Under the pieces are notes generated by a model, which was not told where the DNA came from, did not search any database, and worked only from the letters and a program-made list of their open reading frames with translations. The position numbers were made by a program, and so were the translations under genes. 64,000 nucleotides of DNA from Vibrio variabilis (lineage in GTDB: Bacteria > Pseudomonadota > Gammaproteobacteria > Enterobacterales > Vibrionaceae), in the NCBI RefSeq assembly GCF_003263785.1, contig NZ_JYJK01000044.1, positions 1 through 64,000 of the forward strand, in the 5' to 3' direction. Positions 42,081 to 53,999 of the stretch are shown one piece after another. The stretch's first letter is position 1. Each line of letters opens with the position of its first letter.

Positions 42081-44488
42081 ATGACACGTACCCGCTTCAC
42101 ATTGCTTGCTTTAGGCAGCGCCCTATCCACACTGTTGCTCTCAGGCTGTAACGAAGACACCAGCGTATCGCTTGGCGACCCCATTCCAGTTGCACCGACT
42201 AAATCTCATGGGCCAGCCTGTGACACCAATGCCGACACGCAGACCATTCGCTTTATCCACGTCGCTGATCTACACGGCCACTTCGGTTATCGCGAGCAGT
42301 TCTACAGCAAAATCAAACAAGTTCATGTCGACGCGCTTGCCGAAGATCCTTTCACCCTGTTTACCAATGGCGGGGACGATTATGAAAAAGGCACCGTCGC
42401 CGAGCAATTATCAGAGGGCTATGCCACGCTTGAGGCCACGCAAGCGTTGGAATTTGATTATCGCGTGATTGGTAATCACGACTTCGCCTGGGGCCTGAGC
42501 AATTACTGGCGTACGCAAAAGATGATGTATCAACAGTCCTTGCCTCCAACACCGAATACTATGGTAATGACCCTGCGGGGTTTGCAGGGGTAGACTTTGC
42601 TATTGCCGAAGTAGGCTGCATTAAAGTGGGTGTATTTGGTATGACGTCGGGGCCATGGAATGAGCTAGATGAAGAGATTAAGCCTCAAGTAGATTTTATT
42701 GACGATTTCAGAATGCGTTGGGACTGGAACGAACGCGCTCGCGAGATCATCGCGGCCTATGGCGATCAAGTAGACTATATGGTGATGCTCAGCCACCTTG
42801 GTCATGGCACAGATGTCGCATTGGCTACCTTTGTTGACGGCATCGATCTCGTGCTCGGCGGACATACTCATGACTCACCAAAGACCACTAGAGTCAATGG
42901 CACGACGGTACTGCTGCCTGATTTTAATGCCAAAGGTTACACCGACGTCACGGTAACGTTTGACCTCGCCACCAAAACTGCAATAACGCCCGAAACCATT
43001 GCCGAACTCGATATTACCGAATCGTTACCGATTAACAAGACAACCAAACGTCGTATTGATAGCATCATGGGGACTTACGCTCCCGATGCGAACACCGAAA
43101 TTGCGGTATCGCTTAAACAGCCAAGCCGTGATGGTATCTTGGATATTTTGCATGACAGTTTGACCGACTTTACTGCACCCAAGTCAGGGATCAATTATCA
43201 GATAGATGCCAGCTTCCTCGATCGCGGAGAAATTGAAGATAGTGAAATCTGGGCTCCTGGCTCACTGACCCAAGAAGACTTTCATCACGCCTACCCAATT
43301 GAACGCCAGCCTGCCAATACGCCTGGTTTCTCATCGCTGTATCAAGTGAGCGTATCAGGCGAAGCACTTAGCGCTATGCTCAATTATGAGAGTGGTCTTG
43401 ATTACCATGGTCCAGCGCTAGACGATATCGAATCAGCCAAGACCTATCAAATCGGCCTCTTTAAATCGGCGGCTTGGAATCCTGAGCTGTTCTTTAACGG
43501 CAGTTACTACCGCAAAGAAGATGCACAGTTTGTTGGCGAAGCTTGGGAGATTTTTGATGCCTATGCCCGCAAGCGCACTGCAAACTGCCTATACATCGAT
43601 GTTGATGAGCTGCTGTTCAGCTGTGATGAAAACGCTCCAAACATTACCTCTGTATGGAACTTCGATGATGCGAGCAACATCTTTGCACCAGAGCAAAACA
43701 TCGCTTCAAGCCTAACGCTCACCAATGCGACGGATGAATTGCAATATTGCGATAGCGAACTGCTGAACTGCGGCACGGCTGAATTCTTTTCGCTACCACG
43801 GCTTCCTGACGGTAGCAACGCTTCGGTTATTGAACTCAGTGCTTTAAGAGCATTGGATAACGGCAGTTTCCAGCTTGCTACACAGCTTGAGACTAACGGA
43901 GACTTTGCCGATCAAGACCGTCTCTCTTATTACACGATTGTCTTTGATGCTCTATGGCCTGAACTAGACAGTGACAGCAGTAAATACCGAGCGATAATCG
44001 ATGCAGACGCAAGCAGCAGCGCGCCCGATATCTACCTATCGCCGGAGGCGAGATAGGCCTTTCACCAAACTACACAGGACTTATTAAGGCCAATACCTGG
44101 CATCGCATTGCCATGGTCTTTTTGCGTCAGAAACGGAAGATGTGGCCTACAAACTCTACATTGATGGCGAGCACATTGACACAATGCGCTATTCAGGGCT
44201 TGGCGAGAGGTGGGCAATGAATCGAAAAGGCTTAGCGCTGTTCACCGATACCGCCACCAGTAAATACGAATCAGGAACGGTTTATCTCAACTCTCTGATG
44301 TTCGCTGCCCGCTCATTAACAGACATCGACATCGCTAAGTTGGGGGTGCTCAAGAGACACTTAACTACCTACCATCCGTGCGCGTTTTAAACCAAACCGT
44401 CGAGCGTGCCTACCAAAATGCGCCTGTTGATTGGGCAAACAAATGGGTCAAACAGCGCGCTAAATTCTTCAAACAGCGCTCACAGTAA
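42081..44488 (+). CDS. 5'-nucleotidase-like metallophosphoesterase lipoprotein with LamG-like C-terminus (four frameshifts in this sequence)
   Basis: Starting at ATG 42081 the protein has a lipoprotein signal with lipobox LLSGC (about residues 17-21). The N-terminal metallophosphoesterase domain shows VADLHGHFG, NGGDDYEKG, VIGNHDFAWG, LSHLGHG and LGGHTHDS, followed by a 5'-nucleotidase C-terminal-type domain (HHAYPIERQPANTPGFSSLYQVSVSGEALSAML). From about residue 520 comes VWNFDD..., a concanavalin/LamG-like module (YKLYIDGEHI). Four one-base restorations (A-run 42517-42520; about 44049; T-run 44119-44123; G-run near 44347) give 803 residues. Outer-membrane nucleotide salvage or extracellular DNA/nucleotide use is plausible. 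Convergent with bcsC. Confidence 0.8.
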
Positions 44489-44508
44489 ACCCTGTAACAA
44501 GCGAAATG

Positions 44509-44530
44509 CGCGGACTAGAAATAGTCCGCG
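44509..44530. other. Strong hairpin overlapping the bcsC stop codon
   Basis: CGCGGACTA (44509-44517) and TAGTCCGCG (44522-44530) form a perfect 9-bp stem closing a GAAA loop on the plus strand. It sits between converging genes and includes the bcsC stop codon. Neither side has a T-run, so it is not a classical terminator. Confidence 0.6.
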
Positions 44531-47500
44531 TACAGTCTTAGCGGATCTGGCTGAAGTCGAGCCTTACGCCAGTTAGGATCGAAGTGATATTTGAGATAGA
44601 CATTGAATACACTCGGCTGGTAATCACTCGAAAATTGCTGCGATACATAGCCAACAAAGCTCCAATGATCACTCACTCGATACTCGGTATAAAACTGCAG
44701 TCCTGCACTCACACCGCTTGATGACGAAGCCGTGCCACCCTGGATATTGTATGGCGCATCAAAGGAAGCATTCGACAACGAAACCGTGCCCCTCACCCCA
44801 TATGTCCAATCAAAGCTATGACGACGATAGTACGACACAGGTAAGGAAATCGATGTGTAGTTTTGCGGGCTGTAATATTTGCCATGGCCGATAATCACTT
44901 CATTGACATTCTTCTCGTAGCCCATGTAAAACACGGCGCCACCTAAAGAGAACACCTCATCATCGCTACTAATGAAGTTGTAGTAACTGCCCAGCATACC
45001 AGAGGTTCTATTGTTATCAGCGACATTGTTACCAGTGAGCTGATGATACTCGAGATACCCCCAAACGCCATATGGACGTCCGTCATTCCAAGACGCACTC
45101 ACCGTCGCGCCACTGCGAGTCACACCACCAAACTCAGTGGTCATGCCTGTACGATCCGTCACTGATAATCCAGAGTAAGAGATAAAGCTCGCCGTAACAG
45201 GGCGCTTAGAGACATTGCCGCGCAAGGTCACATCGCCCCACTCGGTGATCCCTTCAATGCCACCTACCCAATCGGTGTAACGAAAGCCAACAGGCGTTGT
45301 GCCAAGATCCGCTTGCCAGTTCTCAGCCTCCCAACCAACAGAGAAGGCTTGTCCCACTCGGTCACGCTCAAACTCAATATTAGTATCGTAATAGGTTAAT
45401 GAGCCACTATTAAGATAAACGCTGTCAGTGCGAAGCTTGAGACGACCATCCCATTTAGGGATAGCGATGCCAAGCTCAAAAGGAACAGTGAGGTATTTAG
45501 AGCCACCCGGCACATTGTTAAACTCACCACCGACGATGAAATAGGATTGCTGGCGCTCATCAATTCTATCGAGGGTGGCAATAATGTCGTTGGTCATCCA
45601 GTTGTCATCGGCATCGCGATACGCGCTACCAATATCTCGTACCCGGTTCAGCCCCAAGCGCTCTTTGTCATCCAATAACAGAGCTTGACGGGAGTACTGC
45701 TGAGTCAAGGCATCGTTGGATTGAGACAACGACGCTTCTTGCAACTGCCAGTAATTGAAAGCATTGAGCGATTTTAATGGCAGATGGTTATTGAAAAAGT
45801 TGATGTAGGGCTGGTTATCGGTTTCCAACGCCAAAGATAAGCTGCTAACGATTTGCTCATTACTAAGCTCAAACACGCGTTTTGCTTGAATATCCAATAC
45901 AGGGTCGATGTATTGTGGTGCAGCGCTCAGCCAAGTACTCAAACGCTGTTGAGAAAGTACAACACCATCGTTAAGGCGTGCCAAATAAATCTCTGACGCT
46001 GCTTCGACGTTGTTTTCAGCCAGCAATCTATCGGCATCAAACAAGCTCTGGCGCTGCTCAATAATGTCTGACAGGACTTTACGTTGCGCTGCTTCTTGAT
46101 AGATCGCTCGGTGAAAATCAGCATTGTCGATATCAAACGCTGCCTGCGACATCAGCTCAAGCTCTGGCGTACTAAGCGATGTAATATCCACTGCGTCCAT
46201 TTCTGCTTGAGCTTGCTCATCAAAGGGGGTCTCTGACCACAATACAATCGCAGTTGGGCGATCATCGAGGGCAACATTATCAATAAAGGCAATCAGCTCA
46301 TCACCTCTGAGTTGCTGCTCAGCGATTTGTTGGCGGTAGTATGCAAGCTTTACACGAGAGTAGGTAGAGAGTTCCGCAGACGTGAGCTGCTGAGCGGGCG
46401 ATTGATTGACGACCGAAAACGCTTCATCCCAACGCCCTTGACCCGACAAGTACAAGGTGTACGCGTGAGTATGTTCATTATCTTGATGCTGCTGATACGC
46501 GCGACTCATTACCATATCCGCCAAACGGCGTTGGTTTAAACGCAGCAACTGCTCAGCAATGTCTTTGTTTATCCAAGGGAGGTAAGCATCACTATCAAGT
46601 ACGCGTTTAAACTGCGCGCGAAATAGCGGATCATTTTCCGGCAGAGACTGGCTTTTCAGCAGCGTATCGTAGACCACAAGGTGCTCCACCTCCGCTGCAT
46701 ACGCGGCGATTTGCTTAATTTGCGCCGGTTTGAGCGTCTGCAATGCGGCATACTCACCTTCATGACCTTTATCTGGCGCATAAGTTTGCACCCACAGTTG
46801 CAGCGCTGAACTGTTGTCTGGCGCCAAGGTCAATGCTTTCTTGGCCGCTTGGTGCGCTTGACGATACTCTTGCTGCGCCAGATAAATCTGCCCTTTGATG
46901 ATATGAGCAAAAGGCTCACTGTCATCGAGTGACAATGCCAAATCTGCTTGCTGCATGGCTGTGCTGTATTGCTCTGCACTCAAAGCGCGCCTTGATGCAT
47001 CAAGGGCTTGCCAAAAGCGAATCGAATTGATTTCAGACTGGTAAAAGTCGATAAGATCTGGCGAATCATCAAGCTGCTGCGCTTTTTTAAACGCATCGAC
47101 TGAGGCTTGATAATTATTGTTATGGTAATAGTAACGACCGAGCGCCACTAAGGTTTCCGGATCATTGGGATACTTGCGGTTGGCCGCTTGCAGTGCTTTG
47201 AACGTGGTGGCGTCATACTGACGATTTTCAATGCGCGCAAACGCCGCGAGCTTGCCTCGGTATATCGGATCTTTACGCAGCGTTTTTTCGTGCTTCCAGC
47301 GCTGCTTCGCCGTTTCGTATTGTTGCTGAATGCTCAAGTTTTCTGGGTGATAGCTCGCAATAAGCTCATGAGTATCCATCCACTGTTGAGACATGGGCTC
47401 GGTTTGCAACTCGGTCATCCATAAAGTGCTGGCAAACACGCCAAGACGTGAGTCATTCGCCAAGTCGCGATAAATCACCAACGCTTCAGATTCTCGACCA

Positions 47501-48098
47501 TAACGAGAGAGGTGGCGAGCAAGGCCAAGACGAATTTCCCCCACATTGGGAAACGCGCGATCTAGTTGCTGATACGCTTCAAGTACCTGCTCTTGATACT
47601 GTGGAAAGGTCGATTTGAGCCCGAGGTAATCAAGTTCACTGATAATATCGGGGCGCTCGGAGCCGTATAGCTCCTCAAACAGTTTCAACGCGGCTTCGTT
47701 TTGGCCGCCGCGCTGCAACAGCAAAGCCTGATTGTATTGATCGCGCTCTGTGGTATGTAATTCTAGATAGTTACCAAAGGCTGAAACCAAAGCCGGATCA
47801 GCCTGACTATTCAACTGCTTAAAAAGAGCGCTTGCTTCATCAGCTCGATTGTTTCTTACCAACCAGCGCGCCTTTGCGAACAAGGCTTCTGGACTGTCTG
47901 GCGCAATCGCCAGCCAGCGCTCTACTGCCGCTTCAACGAGCGTCTCGTCTTGTTTGAGCTCACCAATCACTATCTGGTTTTCAAGCCAGTCCGGTGCTGA
48001 GCGGTAAAACGCCGAGGGTACGTCTCCCCCCACGCCGATGAGCAAAGTACACTCAAAAGCGCAGCAGAAATTTGGCTCGATGCTCTCGTTACCTTCAC
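44515..48098 (-). CDS. bcsC: Cellulose synthase outer-membrane/TPR subunit BcsC (frameshifted at the N-terminus in this sequence)
   Basis: BcsC carries cellulose across the periplasm and outer membrane. The long frame (44515-48045) lacks a signal sequence. Restoring one base in the C-run 48026-48031 joins it to a GTG start at 48098, giving a signal peptide (KVTRASSQISAALLSVLCSSAWG) and 1194 residues. TPR repeats fill roughly residues 30-800 (for example PETLVALGRYYYHNNNYQASVDAFKKA), and the C-terminal about 350 residues form a 16-strand porin-like barrel with many aromatic strands ending in F. The GTG overlaps the bcsZ TGA (GTGA). Last gene of bcsRQABZC. Confidence 0.93.
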
Positions 48099-49207
48099 GG
48101 CTGGCTACTCTCCGCCCATGGCACTAACAGCTCTCCTTGGCTATTGAATCGATATTGATTGTCGTTCCAGCCTAATCCAAATAACGCTAACACGTTGTTG
48201 TAATACTCATTATTGCGATCGGTGACGAGATTTTCACGCACTCGCTCTGCCCAGCTGGACGTGATCTCTTCGTCTGCGTTTAGGCCGATCAGAGGCAGTA
48301 GCGCAGCATCAAACCCAACAGGTCCACGCTGATCCATTTTTCCGCTCTGTGCATAGGTATTAAGCGGTGTGTACTGCTGCTTAATAGCCCGTGAGACAAA
48401 AGGCTTAAACGAGTCAACCAGCGGCTGTGCGCCTTCCATATCACTCGGCATCATGCCAGCCCAAAGGTAACTGCGGATGGCATTGTAGTTGCCAATATCG
48501 GTGGTCTCTGCGTCATAGCTAACTGCCTTACCATCATAGAGCAACCAGTCCGGACTCACGCCCTGACGCTGACTGTCGAGCAGCAGCATGAGAGAGCCAG
48601 AGTACAAATCGCGCCACTGTCCTTTAGTATCGCGATGGGCGAAGGCCGCTAAAACGGGTAGCGGTACATAACTGGGGTTAAGTTTTACCTTATCCCCTTG
48701 CTCAAAGCCTTGTTTGCCCGGCAAAAGCTGCCTATTCCCCGCCCCAAAAGAGACCGTTTCCTCTTTGAGAATGCGCTTGGCGAGCAGGTATCCAACGTTT
48801 TGATAGTAGTCGCTGCCCCACAAGCGTCCCGCTTCAATCAAGGTATACGCTATCCACAAGTCTGAATCTGACGCCGAATTGCTGTCGATAACGCCGTAAC
48901 CCTGCGACGTTTTACCCCACAACCAAGCAGGCAGACGAGCGGTAAGATCGCCATCAGCGAGATGCTGTTGAGTCCAGTTATATAGCGTATCGAACGCGGC
49001 TTTGTCATTAGCAACTAGGGCAAAAAACATCGCATAAGACTGCCCTTCCGATGTGGTAATAAGCCTGTCATCCGAGCCATCGACAATACGCCCTTCAGGC
49101 GTCATATAGACGGATTTGAACGCTTGCCACTGCGGCCAAGTCTCAGCCAAGCTCGCAGGTGCTACAGTATTTAGCATCATGGCGAACGCGAACAACCATG
49201 TTCTCAT
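48095..49207 (-). CDS. bcsZ: Periplasmic endo-1,4-beta-glucanase BcsZ (GH8)
   Basis: BcsZ is a GH8 endoglucanase that trims cellulose in the periplasm during secretion. Signal peptide residues 1-21 (ending SLA), then TWPQWQAFKSVYM and the catalytic acid in TTSEGQSYAMFFAL (Glu54), and DSDLWIAYTLIEAGRLW, the GH8 signature aspartate region. Length 370, as in E. coli (368). Stop overlaps the bcsC GTG and its start lies just after bcsB. Confidence 0.96.
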   Translation of the reverse strand: MRTWLFAFAMMLNTVAPASLAETWPQWQAFKSVYMTPEGRIVDGSDDRLITTSEGQSYAMFFALVANDKAAFDTLYNWTQQHLADGDLTARLPAWLWGKTSQGYGVIDSNSASDSDLWIAYTLIEAGRLWGSDYYQNVGYLLAKRILKEETVSFGAGNRQLLPGKQGFEQGDKVKLNPSYVPLPVLAAFAHRDTKGQWRDLYSGSLMLLLDSQRQGVSPDWLLYDGKAVSYDAETTDIGNYNAIRSYLWAGMMPSDMEGAQPLVDSFKPFVSRAIKQQYTPLNTYAQSGKMDQRGPVGFDAALLPLIGLNADEEITSSWAERVRENLVTDRNNEYYNNVLALFGLGWNDNQYRFNSQGELLVPWAESSQP

Positions 49208-49209
49208 TA

Positions 49210-51444
49210 TTAATCTCCTTTGTGCGTGCTAACCTGGCTTGCTAAACGGCGTTTTGCATAACGTGACAGCATGCGCCACATCACCATGGTAAAGGCCACG
49301 ACTAATAGCAGTGCGATAGCGACCATCAACATAGGTCTATCGGAGAAGTGGTACCAAACCAGATCATAAAGCGGTAATGAACCGACATAATAGTAGTCAC
49401 CAACTTGGTGACTCACGATATCACTTGGGGTGATTGCCACTGCAGAGCCGTTAACAGCATTAGCTCGGGCGTTCATCGCACCATAAAGAAGAGGAACTGA
49501 GCCATCATTTCGAGCAGACAACACGGTGACTGTACGCTGATTAGAAAAGGGCGATTCAAAGCTAGCGATAGACGCGAATTCGCCGCGCGCGCGCACGTTG
49601 GCACTTATCGTTGCTTGGCGACCCGATAGCTTTGCCAGCCCTTGTGCTTGCGGTTTTTCAGACACGGCTGTCGCTTCTATAAAGCGACCAGCCTCACTAG
49701 AGCTGACATGCGTTAACGCCGTCGATGTCAGATCGAGCTTGGTCGCCGCTTGTACTCCCAACACCAAAATATCTTTGTCACTTAAAGCCGACTCGTCCCA
49801 TCGCTCAGACAAACTAAACTGATAAGCAGGTAAACCGGTTTTCTTAGCGATAAAACCGACCGTATTGAGCAGTAGTTCGACTTCTTTTGCGCTTGGCTTA
49901 GGGGTGATGACTACCGCCGTTTCAGACAAGTCGGCCATTCGTGAGTATGGGAAACCCGAGCTCACAAAGGACTGTGCATCCGGCATGCGGATGTAATGTG
50001 GGAAGCCAGAAAAATCAAGCGTCGACGCGCCATCAATCGCCGCATAGTTAATTGTCGGCCCAACGCCTTCACAAACACCGGTTGATACATTGGCTATTTG
50101 AAAATTAAACGCCAGCGTGTTGTTTTGGGAGATCTTAAACCCTGGCAGTTGCGCCGATGACTTACCGGTAAACGACTCGGTACCTAAAATAGGAACTCGC
50201 CAGGTATCTTGTTCACCCTCACTTTTATTTTCATCGAGCGGAAACGCACGCACAAAGCGCTCATTAACGGAAATATTCAAACGCGAGGTTTTGGTGCCTT
50301 TGAGTGGCGGCGAATAACGATAGCTAAGTTTCATCGGCACGCTGTTCGCGTTCCAAGTAAACAGATCGGGTGGCAGAGTAAAATCAACACGAATAGGATT
50401 TAGCTCAACCCCTTGCGACTCAAGTTGGTAACTCCCCTCAATAAGCTCAGAGAACTTAACGGCTCTGTCTGTCGGCAACCAGTTAGGCGCATCGTAAGGT
50501 TTACGCGGAGCAACACTAGTCACGCTATTGATGTACGCCACTTCGCCCGACATCAACTGACTGCCAGCCACCAAGCCGCGTGCCGCTAACTCCAGTTGCT
50601 GCTCATCTTTACCCAACACCAACAACAGTTTCTTACCAGGTACTGTCGGGTGCGTGACCATTTGGATCGTTGGTTGAGTGATCTCTGGTAAGTCCTTAAC
50701 TAGGTCTGGTCGATGATCATTGGTCGCAAGCACAATCGCATGCTGGCTTGGCGCGTCTTGCTGGTAGACAGGGAAACTCACCTCTCGCCATTTCGCTTGG
50801 CTAGCAAAATAAGACGCCACTACTGAAGCAGAATGCAAATTTTGGGTACCAAAATCGCTCGGCAATACGACAGGGATGGTGACATTTTTCAAATCTCGTG
50901 CATCAAAAAACGGCGCGGGAAGTAGGCTAAGTTCGTTAGCCACATCTATATTGCGTACATCAAGGGTAATACGACTCGCTGAACCTAACTCCCACCACAA
51001 TGCTGGATCGCTGGCATCGCTACACTCTTGGTCAATACGACCAATGAGTTCGAACTTTATCTGATTGTAGTTTTTGAAGAAACGACCATCGAGACGGATG
51101 GTTTTTTCAAGCTTATGAGCATCATCTTGCTGAAAGTCCACGACATCCATCAGTTCTTCATTAAGATAGACACGAAGGTGTGACACGCGTGCTCGCAGTG
51201 CTGGAGAGGGTGAAAAATACAAATCTAGCTCGCCACCCGTGATGATCTGATCAAGGCGAGAGCCAAACCCCAAAAAAGCGGTACCACCACTACCGCGAAT
51301 GGTGATCGACGAAGGCCCCGCAATCTCGCTGAAGGTATAGCTTACTTGCTTTGGAGACGTATCAACAAAATCGGCCAGAGCAGAGGCAGACAGCAAACAG
51401 CTCGCCCCGAGCATCACTCGCGTTAACGCGTGAATCAGTTTCAT
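49210..51444 (-). CDS. bcsB: Cellulose synthase periplasmic regulatory subunit BcsB
   Basis: BcsB anchors to the inner membrane through its C-terminal helix and guides the nascent glucan from BcsA through the periplasm. The 744 residues have a signal peptide (residues 1-24), two carbohydrate-binding-like/flavodoxin-like repeats (for example FLGFGSRLDQIITGGELDLYFSPSP and LNISVNERFVRAFPL), and a C-terminal membrane segment MLMVAIALLLVVAFTMVMW with a basic tail. BcsA starts upstream and bcsZ follows at 3 bases. Confidence 0.95.
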   Translation of the reverse strand: MKLIHALTRVMLGASCLLSASALADFVDTSPKQVSYTFSEIAGPSSITIRGSGGTAFLGFGSRLDQIITGGELDLYFSPSPALRARVSHLRVYLNEELMDVVDFQQDDAHKLEKTIRLDGRFFKNYNQIKFELIGRIDQECSDASDPALWWELGSASRITLDVRNIDVANELSLLPAPFFDARDLKNVTIPVVLPSDFGTQNLHSASVVASYFASQAKWREVSFPVYQQDAPSQHAIVLATNDHRPDLVKDLPEITQPTIQMVTHPTVPGKKLLLVLGKDEQQLELAARGLVAGSQLMSGEVAYINSVTSVAPRKPYDAPNWLPTDRAVKFSELIEGSYQLESQGVELNPIRVDFTLPPDLFTWNANSVPMKLSYRYSPPLKGTKTSRLNISVNERFVRAFPLDENKSEGEQDTWRVPILGTESFTGKSSAQLPGFKISQNNTLAFNFQIANVSTGVCEGVGPTINYAAIDGASTLDFSGFPHYIRMPDAQSFVSSGFPYSRMADLSETAVVITPKPSAKEVELLLNTVGFIAKKTGLPAYQFSLSERWDESALSDKDILVLGVQAATKLDLTSTALTHVSSSEAGRFIEATAVSEKPQAQGLAKLSGRQATISANVRARGEFASIASFESPFSNQRTVTVLSARNDGSVPLLYGAMNARANAVNGSAVAITPSDIVSHQVGDYYYVGSLPLYDLVWYHFSDRPMLMVAIALLLVVAFTMVMWRMLSRYAKRRLASQVSTHKGD

Positions 51445-51453
51445 TCTAATATC

Positions 51454-53997
51454 CTATACAATCCAGCGAGGACGATAGGAGGCAAGGTTCCTCATCATAT
51501 CGACCCACTTAAAAACCGCCACTCTGACAAGCGAGGGGCTAAACTCAATCATTTTTCTTATTCCAATCGCACTGGCGTAGAGCATACTTTTCAAGCTCTC
51601 AAGCGGCTTATCGTGTTCATAGGCTTGCTGCCACTTAGACCATGTGTCAGAGCGGGCAAACGTACACTGAACAAAGCGTTTTTCCTTTTCCATCGTCATC
51701 GGCAAAAGCTCGGCACCAACCACTCCATCACGGCTAAAGCGCACCACGCAGCGAAACGACTCTTTGATGCCATAGCGCTCCAAAGCCACTAGGATCTCGT
51801 CACCAGTTTGAATCTCAATGGCGGGATCTATCTGCATACCGAGACCACTGAAGGAAAAATCTTTCAGTGTCGCCGGGTAATGATGTCCCGATGTGGTCAT
51901 AAACGACACCGGATAATTGACGTCAATACGATGCGCCATACGCACTTGTTTTTCTTCGGCAGCCACAGCCAATGCAACACCGAGCACAATTAAGTTGTAG
52001 ATGACCCAAAACAAATTCACCAGTACAGTCGTTGTGTCAGTAAACTGGTAATCAAATAAACGATAAACGCCCACCGCAAACCCGAGAAGATTCAGTAACA
52101 GCAAGCCGATAATAGGTTTACTAATGTCCCAGTCGAAAAAGCGCTTGTCTATCAAGCCACCTTTCGCCGTCACGTTAAATCGGCCGCGTCCCGGCGCGAA
52201 TAAAGCCACTGTGGTTGGAATCGCGATATACCAGGCCAATACCGTTTCATACACCTCACCCCAAAATGAGTGTCGGTACTGACCCTGTATCCGAGAGTTT
52301 GCTACGTTGGCATGAAACATGTGCGGCAAGACAAACAGTACGATAGCAATCGCCGGGGCATAGATGATGTAGGCATCCAAAATCAAAAAGGCCAGCGGCG
52401 CGACCATAAAAATCAGGCGTGGAATACCACTTAAGAAATGCATCATACCGTTGAGGTAACACAATCTCTGCTGCCAAGATAATCCGCTACCAAGTAACGG
52501 GTTATCGGTTCGAAAAATTTGCGCCATGCCGCGCGCCCAGCGAATACGCTGACCTACGTGAGCCGACAAACTATCCGTTGCAAGGCCGGCCGATATCGGC
52601 TCTTTAAGATAGGCACTGCGATAGCCTAATCGATGCATTTTTAGTGCGGTGTGAGCATCTTCCGTCACAGTTTCTACCGCAACGCCCCCACTTCTTCCAA
52701 CGGTCCTCGACGCAAGATCGCACACGAGCCACAGAAAAAGGTCGCATCCCACATGTCATTACCATCTTGGATCAAGCCATAGAACAAGTTGCCCTCATTC
52801 GGAAGTTGACGAAAACGCGATAAGTTACGTTCAAACGGATCCGGCGAAAAAAAGTGGTGTGGTGTTTGTACCAATGCCAGGTTGGGATCTTTCACAAAAC
52901 GCGCCCATCGTCACCTGGAAAAACGCTCGGGTGGGGATATGGTCACAGTCGAAAATAGCGACATATTCACCATGAGTTTGCTTCAGCGCGTAGTTAAGGT
53001 TACCGGCCTTAGCGTGCTCATTGGTCGGCCTGCGAATGTAACCAACTCCGGCTTGCTCAGCAAACGCCTGGAATGAGTCACGTTTACCATCGTCCAAGAT
53101 ATAGATATTGAGCTTGTCTTTTGGCCAATCTATCGCGGTTGCCGCCAGTACTGTGGCTCTAACCACATCCAATTCTTCATTGTAGGTGGGAATGAAAAGA
53201 TCAATACTTGGCCAGGTTTTAGGATCATTCGGCAAGGTTTCTGGAGTACGATTTAACGGCCAAATAGTCTGAAAGTAGCTTAAAATCAACACCATCCACG
53301 AATAGGTTTCTGCCATCAGCAGCACCAAACCGAGCATCATATCCAGATCTTTATCCCAGTTGATGGTCGACGAATATCGCCACCATAAATAACGACAGGA
53401 GGCGATAAGAGAGAGGATGATGAGCAGCATGTTCGGCAAGCGGCCTTTTACCCCACGAACAGAGGCAGCAACAATCGCCAATACCGCCACAAATACAATT
53501 TGCGCAGTAATGGAAAATGGCACGGTCAAACACAACACCGTCAACACAATAAGTACGATATAGAGCACGCTATCAGGGATGAAATGGTTTGCTGTTCGCT
53601 TGACACCCTGCCCTTCAAGTTGGTCATCAATGGCTGTTACGGCCGTCGCCGAAAAGCGTCGACAAGCGGTAAAGAAACGCGAAATCACCTGATTGATGGC
53701 GCGGAGATGACGCGTTAAACGCCACTGCTGCCACGTAAAATTTTGCTTAATCAAGGCTAACCAACACAACTGAATAAGCAGGCGGAAGTTGTCACTAAAG
53801 CGGAAATGATTCAAGTCGATGTGTGGGAAGGCACGCTCCCAATCTGAGCGTGTTGGCGTCACCCGCGTACCAGCCAGCAAAATCAGAAAGCATAGCAACA
53901 GCAGCGTGTGTCGATTCTTTAATGCCAACTCGGGCAACTGAATCGAACCGCTAAACTGATGCAGCAGGTTTGGTGAAACAAATCGGGCGACAAACAT
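51454..53997 (-). CDS. bcsA: Cellulose synthase catalytic subunit BcsA (two compensating frameshifts in this sequence)
   Basis: BcsA polymerises UDP-glucose into beta-1,4-glucan and is switched on by c-di-GMP. Eight or so membrane helices surround the GT2 domain with [10 protein letters not shown] (about 300), FDCDHIP (about 352), TVTEDAHT (about 445) and QRIRWARGM (about 480). The C-terminal PilZ domain holds both c-di-GMP motifs, RxxxR in QVRMAHR (about 680) and DFSFSGLG. One extra A at 52896-52899 and one missing C in the run 52685-52689 break the frame; together they are neutral and the repaired protein is 847 residues. It starts two bases after the bcsQ stop. Confidence 0.95.
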
Positions 53998-53999
53998 GA

